From Burkholderiales bacterium (GTDB lineage Bacteria > Pseudomonadota > Gammaproteobacteria > Burkholderiales > Usitatibacteraceae): a stretch of 36,254 bases of DNA. Both the position numbers and the translations under genes were made by a program. Positions within the stretch are counted from its first letter, which is position 1; the number at the start of each line of letters is the position of its first letter. Of the stretch, positions 31,910-36,254 are shown in pieces. The DNA is taken from positions 1 to 36,254 of the forward strand of contig JAHCLE010000018.1 of NCBI GenBank assembly GCA_026125445.1, in the 5' to 3' direction. Below the pieces are notes generated by a model. That model saw only the letters and a program-made list of their open reading frames with translations. It was not told where the DNA came from and did no database searches.

Positions 31910-33103
31910 ATGCCCGCGCCGTTCCGCATCGCCACCTGGAACGCGATCTCGGCGAAGGGCCTGCGCCGGTTCCCCGCGCACGCCTACCGCGTCGAGCACG
32001 CGCTCGCCGATCCCGACGCGATCCTGCTGCGCTCGCACGTGCTCGAGGCCCCGGCCGTCGCCGCGAGCGTGAAGGCGATCGCGCGCTCGGGCGCGGGAGT
32101 CAACAACATCCCCGTCGCGGAGATGAGCCGGCGCGGCATCCCCGTCTTCAACGCGCCCGGCGCCAACGCCAACGCGGTGAAGGAACTCGTGATGGCGGCG
32201 ATCCTGCTGGCCGCCCGCAACCTCGTGCCCGCCATCGACGCCGTGCGCGCGCTCGCCCCCGGCCCGGACTTCGAAAAGCGCGTGGAGGAGGGCAAGAAGG
32301 CCTTCGCCGGCGTCGAGGTGCGCGGCAAGACGCTGGGCGTGGTGGGCCTGGGGGCCATCGGCGGGCTGGTCGCCGACGCCGCCCTGCAGCTGGGGCTTCG
32401 CGTCGTGGGTTTCGATCCCAAGGCCACTGCCGAGACCATCGCGAGACTGCCTTCCCCGGTGCGGCTCGTGGGGTCGGTCGACGAGTGCTTCGCGCACGCC
32501 GACTTCGTGACGCTGCACGTGCCGCTGCTGGAATCGACCCGCCACCTCGCCGACGCGCGACGGCTGGCGCTCGTGCCGCCGGGCGCGGTCCTCCTCAACT
32601 TCTCGCGCGCCGCCATCGTGGACGAGGAGGCCGTGGTCGCCGCGGTGGCCTCGGGGCGGCTGAAGGCCTACGTGTGTGATTTCCCGAGCCCGCGCTTCGC
32701 GGGGAGGCCGGGCATCGTGGCGCTTCCGCACCTGGGCGCCTCGACCGAGGAGGCGGAGGAGGCGAGCGCCGCCATGGTCATCGACCAGCTGCGCGATTTC
32801 CTCGAGGACGGCACGGTGAGGAATGCGGTCAACTTCCCCGCCGTCGAGATGCCGCGCGGCTCGCCGCACCGCGTGGCGATCGCCAACGCGAACGTGCCCA
32901 ACATGCTCGGGAAAATTTCGACTACGATGGCAGCGGGCGGTCTCAACATCCACAACATGGTCAACAAGTCGAAGGGGGAGGTGGCCTACACCCTCGTGGA
33001 TCTCGACAGCGAGGTCGGCGAGGCCGTCCTCGGCGAGATCTCCCGCATCCCGGGCGTGCTCTCCGTGCGCCTGGTGCCGCCGCTGCCGGAGATGCCCGCA
33101 TGA
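31910..33103 (+). CDS. serA: D-3-phosphoglycerate dehydrogenase
   Basis: Makes 3-phosphohydroxypyruvate with NAD, the first step of serine synthesis. It has 397 residues. The catalytic Arg233 is in NFSRAAIVDE and the catalytic histidine in LPHLGASTEEA. The Rossmann motif is VVGLGAIGG (about 144-152). A C-terminal ACT domain (about 325-397, HRVAIANANVPNMLGKIS) suggests serine feedback control. The early KGLRRFPAHAYRVEH segment is typical of the short SerA form. Its stop overlaps the pheA start (ATGA). serA is not always part of this operon, so its insertion between serC and pheA is notable. ATG 31910 has no strong ribosome site. Confidence 0.93.
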   Translation: MPAPFRIATWNAISAKGLRRFPAHAYRVEHALADPDAILLRSHVLEAPAVAASVKAIARSGAGVNNIPVAEMSRRGIPVFNAPGANANAVKELVMAAILLAARNLVPAIDAVRALAPGPDFEKRVEEGKKAFAGVEVRGKTLGVVGLGAIGGLVADAALQLGLRVVGFDPKATAETIARLPSPVRLVGSVDECFAHADFVTLHVPLLESTRHLADARRLALVPPGAVLLNFSRAAIVDEEAVVAAVASGRLKAYVCDFPSPRFAGRPGIVALPHLGASTEEAEEASAAMVIDQLRDFLEDGTVRNAVNFPAVEMPRGSPHRVAIANANVPNMLGKISTTMAAGGLNIHNMVNKSKGEVAYTLVDLDSEVGEAVLGEISRIPGVLSVRLVPPLPEMPA

Positions 33104-34170
33104 GCGAGGAGCTCGATCGCCTGCGCGGCGAGATCGACCGGGTCGACGGCGAGATCCTCGAGCGGCTCAACGCCCGCGCCCAGCTCGCGCGCAGGATCGG
33201 CACGCTCAAGGTCGGGCAGGCCTACCGCCCGGAGCGCGAGGCCCAGGTGCTGCGCCGCATCAAGGAGCGAAACCCCGGCCCGCTCTCGGGCGAGACGGTG
33301 GCCACCATCTTCCGCGAGATCATGTCGGCCTGCCTCGCGCTCGAGCGACCGATCACCGTGGCCTACCTCGGGCCGCAGGGCACCTTCAGCGAGAGCGCGG
33401 CCATGAAGCACTTCGGCCTCGCCGCGGTCACGAAGCCCCTGCCTTCCATCGACGAGGTCTACCGCGCCGTGGAGTCCGGCGCCGTCGACTTCGGCGTGGT
33501 TCCCGTGGAGAACTCCACCGAGGGCGCCGTGGGCCGCTCGCTCGACCTCATGCCGCAGACGCCGGCCAAGGTCTGCGGCGAGGTCCTGATCCGCATCCAT
33601 CACCACCTCATGTGCAAGGAGGCGGGAACGGGCCTTCCCTCCATCCGCCGCATCTACTCGCACAGCCAGTCGCTCGCCCAGTGCCACGAGTGGCTCAACG
33701 CCAACCTGCCGGAAGCCGAGCGCGTGGCGGTGGCGAGCAATGCCGAGGCCGCGCGCCGCGCCTCCGAGGAGCCGGGCACGGCGGCCGTCGCGGGCGACCG
33801 CGCCGCCGAGTTCTACGGGCTGGCGATCCTCGCCTCCAACATCGAGGACGAGCCCAACAACACCACGCGCTTCCTCATCCTGGGCGACTACGAGCCCAAG
33901 GCCTCGGGGCGCGACCGCACCTCCCTCGTGCTCTCCGCGCGCAACCGCGCCGGCGCCGTCTACGAGATGCTCACGCCCTTCGCCACGCGCGGCGTGTCCA
34001 TGACCCGGTTCGAGTCGCGGCCCTCCAAGGTCGCGCTCTGGGAATACCTCTTCTTCGTCGACATCGAAGGCCACCGGGACGACCCCAACGTCGCCGCCGC
34101 GCTCGACGAGGTGGGCCGCATCGCCGGCTACCTCAAGGTGCTCGGCTCCTACCCGATGGCCGTCCTCTAG
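33100..34170 (+). CDS. pheA: Bifunctional chorismate mutase/prephenate dehydratase (P-protein)
   Basis: Converts chorismate to prephenate and prephenate to phenylpyruvate for phenylalanine. It has 356 residues. The AroQ-type mutase domain is 1-85 (RLRGEIDRVDGEILERL). The dehydratase domain is about 88-270 (YLGPQGTFSESAA, PVENSTEGAVG and the substrate loop NNTTRFLILG). The ACT regulatory domain is about 280-356, with ESRPSK, the phenylalanine-binding motif. This indicates feedback inhibition by phenylalanine. The start overlaps the serA stop by four bases and hisC follows by 7 bases. Confidence 0.97.
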   Translation: MSEELDRLRGEIDRVDGEILERLNARAQLARRIGTLKVGQAYRPEREAQVLRRIKERNPGPLSGETVATIFREIMSACLALERPITVAYLGPQGTFSESAAMKHFGLAAVTKPLPSIDEVYRAVESGAVDFGVVPVENSTEGAVGRSLDLMPQTPAKVCGEVLIRIHHHLMCKEAGTGLPSIRRIYSHSQSLAQCHEWLNANLPEAERVAVASNAEAARRASEEPGTAAVAGDRAAEFYGLAILASNIEDEPNNTTRFLILGDYEPKASGRDRTSLVLSARNRAGAVYEMLTPFATRGVSMTRFESRPSKVALWEYLFFVDIEGHRDDPNVAAALDEVGRIAGYLKVLGSYPMAVL

Positions 34171-34177
34171 CACGAAA

Positions 34178-35308
34178 ATGCACCCGAGAGACCTCGCCCC
34201 GGCCCACGTCCGGGAAATCGCCCCCTATGTGCCGGGCAAGCCCATCGCCGAGACCGCGCGCGAGCTGGGCCTGGACCCGGCCGACATCCTGAAGCTCGCC
34301 TCGAACGAGAATCCGCTCGGCTCCTCGCCCAGGGCCATCGCGGCCCTGCGCGGCGCGCTCGGCGACCTCGCCTGGTATCCCGACGGCAGCGGCCACGACC
34401 TCAAGGAGGCGATCTCGCGCAAGCTCGGCGTTACGCCCGCCAACGTCGTGCTGGGCAACGGCTCCAACGACGTGCTGGAGCTCGTGGCGCGCGCCTTCCT
34501 CACGAGCGCCGACACGGCCGTCTACTCGCGCCACGCCTTCATGGTCTATCCCCTGGTGGTGAAGGCCGTCGGCGCGCGCGGCATCGAGGTCCCGGCCCGC
34601 GATTACGGCCACGACCTCGGCGCCATGGCGGCGGCCCTCCGTCCCGACACGAAGATCGTCTTCCTTGCGAACCCCAACAACCCGACGGGCACGTTCCTCC
34701 CGTGGGCCGGGATCCGCGCCTTCGTCGAGCGCGTGCCGGCCACCACGCTCGTCGTCCTCGACGAAGCCTACGGCGAGTACCTTCCCGACGAGCTTCGCTC
34801 GCCCACGGCCGGGTGGCTCGCGGACTTCCCGAACCTCGTGATCTCGCGCACGCTCTCCAAGGCCTTCGGTCTCGCCGGCCTTCGCGTGGGCTTCGGTCTC
34901 GCGCACCCGGAAGTCGCCGAGCTCATGAACCGCGTGCGCCAGCCCTTCAACGTGAACCACCTCGCGATGGTGGCGGCCTGCGCGGCGCTCGACGACGACG
35001 AGTTCATCGCCGAGAGCCGGCGCGTGAACGCCGAGGGCCTCGCGCAGCTCGCCGCCGGCTTCGCGCGCCTGGGGCTGGAATTCATCCCCTCGGCCGGCAA
35101 CTTCGTCGCCGTGCGCGTGGGCGAGGCGGCGCGCGTCTACGACTCGCTGCTGCGCCAGGGCGTCATCGTGCGCCCCGTCGCGGGCTACGGCATGCCCGAG
35201 CACCTGCGCGTGACCGTGGGCACCGCGGCGCAGAACGAGCGCTTCCTCGCCGCCCTCGGGCGCGCGCTCGCCGAGGCGCGGTCCGGCCGAGCGCCGGCCA
35301 CGCCGTGA
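34178..35308 (+). CDS. hisC: Histidinol-phosphate / aromatic aminotransferase
   Basis: A PLP aminotransferase of 376 residues. The PLP lysine is Lys228 in SRTLSKAFGLAGLRVGF. Other signatures are LASNENPLG, LGNGSNDVLELVARAF and ANPNNPTGT. The enzyme acts in histidine synthesis. In this pheA-hisC-tyrA setting, hisC (often called hisC2) can also transaminate phenylpyruvate and 4-hydroxyphenylpyruvate. I infer a broad role here. The start ATG 34178 lies 7 bases after pheA, and the TTG start of tyrA is 7 bases beyond the stop. Confidence 0.95.
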   Translation: MHPRDLAPAHVREIAPYVPGKPIAETARELGLDPADILKLASNENPLGSSPRAIAALRGALGDLAWYPDGSGHDLKEAISRKLGVTPANVVLGNGSNDVLELVARAFLTSADTAVYSRHAFMVYPLVVKAVGARGIEVPARDYGHDLGAMAAALRPDTKIVFLANPNNPTGTFLPWAGIRAFVERVPATTLVVLDEAYGEYLPDELRSPTAGWLADFPNLVISRTLSKAFGLAGLRVGFGLAHPEVAELMNRVRQPFNVNHLAMVAACAALDDDEFIAESRRVNAEGLAQLAAGFARLGLEFIPSAGNFVAVRVGEAARVYDSLLRQGVIVRPVAGYGMPEHLRVTVGTAAQNERFLAALGRALAEARSGRAPATP

Positions 35309-35315
35309 GGCCGCC

Positions 35316-36203
35316 TTGCGCCGCCTGAAGACCATCGCGGTCGTGGGCGTGGGCCTCATCGGGGGCTCCTTCGCGCTGGCGATGCGCCGCGCGGGCGCTG
35401 TGACGCGCATCGTCGGCGTGGACCGCGACGCGCAGGCCCTCGAACGCGCGGCGTCGCTGGGCGTCATCGACACCGTTTCGCAGTCGGCCTCCGAGGCCGC
35501 CGCCGGCGCCGATCTCGTCTTCGTCTCGGTGCCGGTGCGCGCCATGGGACCGGTGCTGCACGACGTGGCCCTGGGGCTGGGTCCGGACGCCGTGGTCACC
35601 GACGCCGGGAGCACGAAGGCCGACGTGGTGCGCACCGCCGGCGAGGAGTTGCGCGAGCGCATCGCGCGCTTCGTGCCCGGGCACCCGATCGCCGGGCGGG
35701 AGTCGAGCGGCGTGGATGCCGCGGTGGCCGACCTGTTCCGCGGCGCGCGCGTCGTGCTCACGCCGGACGAGGCGACCTCGCCGGGGGCGACGGCGCTCGT
35801 TCGCTCGTGCTGGGAGGCGTGCGGGGCGCGCGTGACGGAGATGCCCGCCGCGGCGCACGACCGGGTCTTCGCTTCCGTGAGCCACCTGCCGCACCTGCTC
35901 GCCTTCGCCCTCGTCTCGGAGATCGTCTCGCGCCCCGATGCGGCCGACCTCCTGGGCTTCGCCGCCGGGGGCTTCCGCGACTTCACGCGAATCGCCGCGA
36001 GCTCCCCCGAGATGTGGCGCGACATCGCGCTCGCCAACCGCGAGGCCCTCCTCGAGGAGATCGACCGCTACTGCGCGCGCGTGGCCGTCTTCCGCGAGCT
36101 CGTGGCCAGTGGCGATGCCTCCGGGCTGCAGCGCCTGATGACCGAGGCCCGCAACGCGCGCCGCGCCTGGCCGGGCGGCAAGCGCTCGAGCTCGGACGAA
36201 TGA
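35316..36203 (+). CDS. tyrA: Prephenate dehydrogenase
   Basis: Oxidises prephenate (or arogenate) to the tyrosine precursor. It has 295 residues and one domain, without a chorismate mutase or ACT part. The NAD-binding motif is VVGVGLIGGSFALA (9-22). Other signatures are TDAGSTKADV, FVPGHPIAGRESSGVDAA and FASVSHLPHLLAFAL. The only plausible start is TTG 35316, since no ATG or GTG fits the frame nearby. It is squeezed 7 bases after hisC. The stop overlaps the aroA start (ATGA). Whether it uses NAD or NADP is not settled by the sequence. Confidence 0.94.
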   Translation: MRRLKTIAVVGVGLIGGSFALAMRRAGAVTRIVGVDRDAQALERAASLGVIDTVSQSASEAAAGADLVFVSVPVRAMGPVLHDVALGLGPDAVVTDAGSTKADVVRTAGEELRERIARFVPGHPIAGRESSGVDAAVADLFRGARVVLTPDEATSPGATALVRSCWEACGARVTEMPAAAHDRVFASVSHLPHLLAFALVSEIVSRPDAADLLGFAAGGFRDFTRIAASSPEMWRDIALANREALLEEIDRYCARVAVFRELVASGDASGLQRLMTEARNARRAWPGGKRSSSDE

Positions 36204-36254
36204 GCGCGGCGTACCTGGATCTCCCGCACGCGTCCCGGGCCTCGGGCACGCTGA
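36200..36254 (+). CDS. aroA: 3-phosphoshikimate 1-carboxyvinyltransferase (partial, N terminus)
   Basis: The first 18 codons are visible: ATG 36200 overlaps the tyrA stop, and the frame reads SAAYLDLPHASRASGTL. This matches the start of EPSP synthases (LDLPP-x-x-x-A-x-GT, before the PGSKS loop), and tyrA-aroA is the expected order. The assignment rests on 18 residues plus context. The rest is outside the window. Confidence 0.75.
   Translation, partial: MSAAYLDLPHASRASGTL

Overview
The window is a GC-rich chromosomal segment that most likely comes from a betaproteobacterium. Supporting signs are a tmRNA whose tag reads ANDETYALAA, the gyrA-serC-(serA)-pheA-hisC-tyrA-aroA supra-operon, an mtaD-ubiG-phosphatase operon, and UbiG itself, which implies ubiquinone. 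This is inferred from gene order and motifs; no database search was run. There is no phage, insertion sequence or CRISPR array.

Layout. Positions 1-900 hold the end of an Ala/Pro/Lys-rich protein, a lipoprotein Cu/Zn superoxide dismutase, a terminator and a striking 36-bp inverted repeat. Positions 900-5200 hold a DUF4139 protein divergent from a MoxR ATPase / small basic-tailed protein / VWA three-gene unit. Positions 5450-10180 lie on the minus strand: a GT2 glycosyltransferase, a 58-residue peptide with a double-glycine leader, a CHASE2 nucleotide cyclase and a metallo-beta-lactamase-fold hydrolase.

Positions 10268-20635 form a C4-dicarboxylate and fumarate-respiration block. A near-consensus FNR box precedes frdCAB, a fumarate reductase of the Wolinella (diheme, two-glutamate) type. 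A signal-peptide monoheme cytochrome c, aspartate ammonia-lyase, a Dcu antiporter and two DASS-family permeases follow. Together they could import aspartate, fumarate, malate or similar acids, make fumarate from aspartate, reduce it with low-potential quinol and export succinate.

Positions 20740-22874 are feoAB (ferrous iron uptake) behind a promoter that overlaps a candidate Fur box. A convergent SLAC1/TDT transporter follows, then ssrA (tmRNA) and the mtaD-ubiG-gph operon on the minus strand. An OmpA-family protein is divergent from gyrA. From gyrA to the end runs a tightly packed serine/aromatic/histidine amino-acid operon that leaves the window inside aroA.

The most interesting items are the double-glycine peptide beside a GT2 gene, the Wolinella-type fumarate reductase with an added cytochrome c and a class II FNR promoter layout, and several unexplained intergenic inverted repeats.
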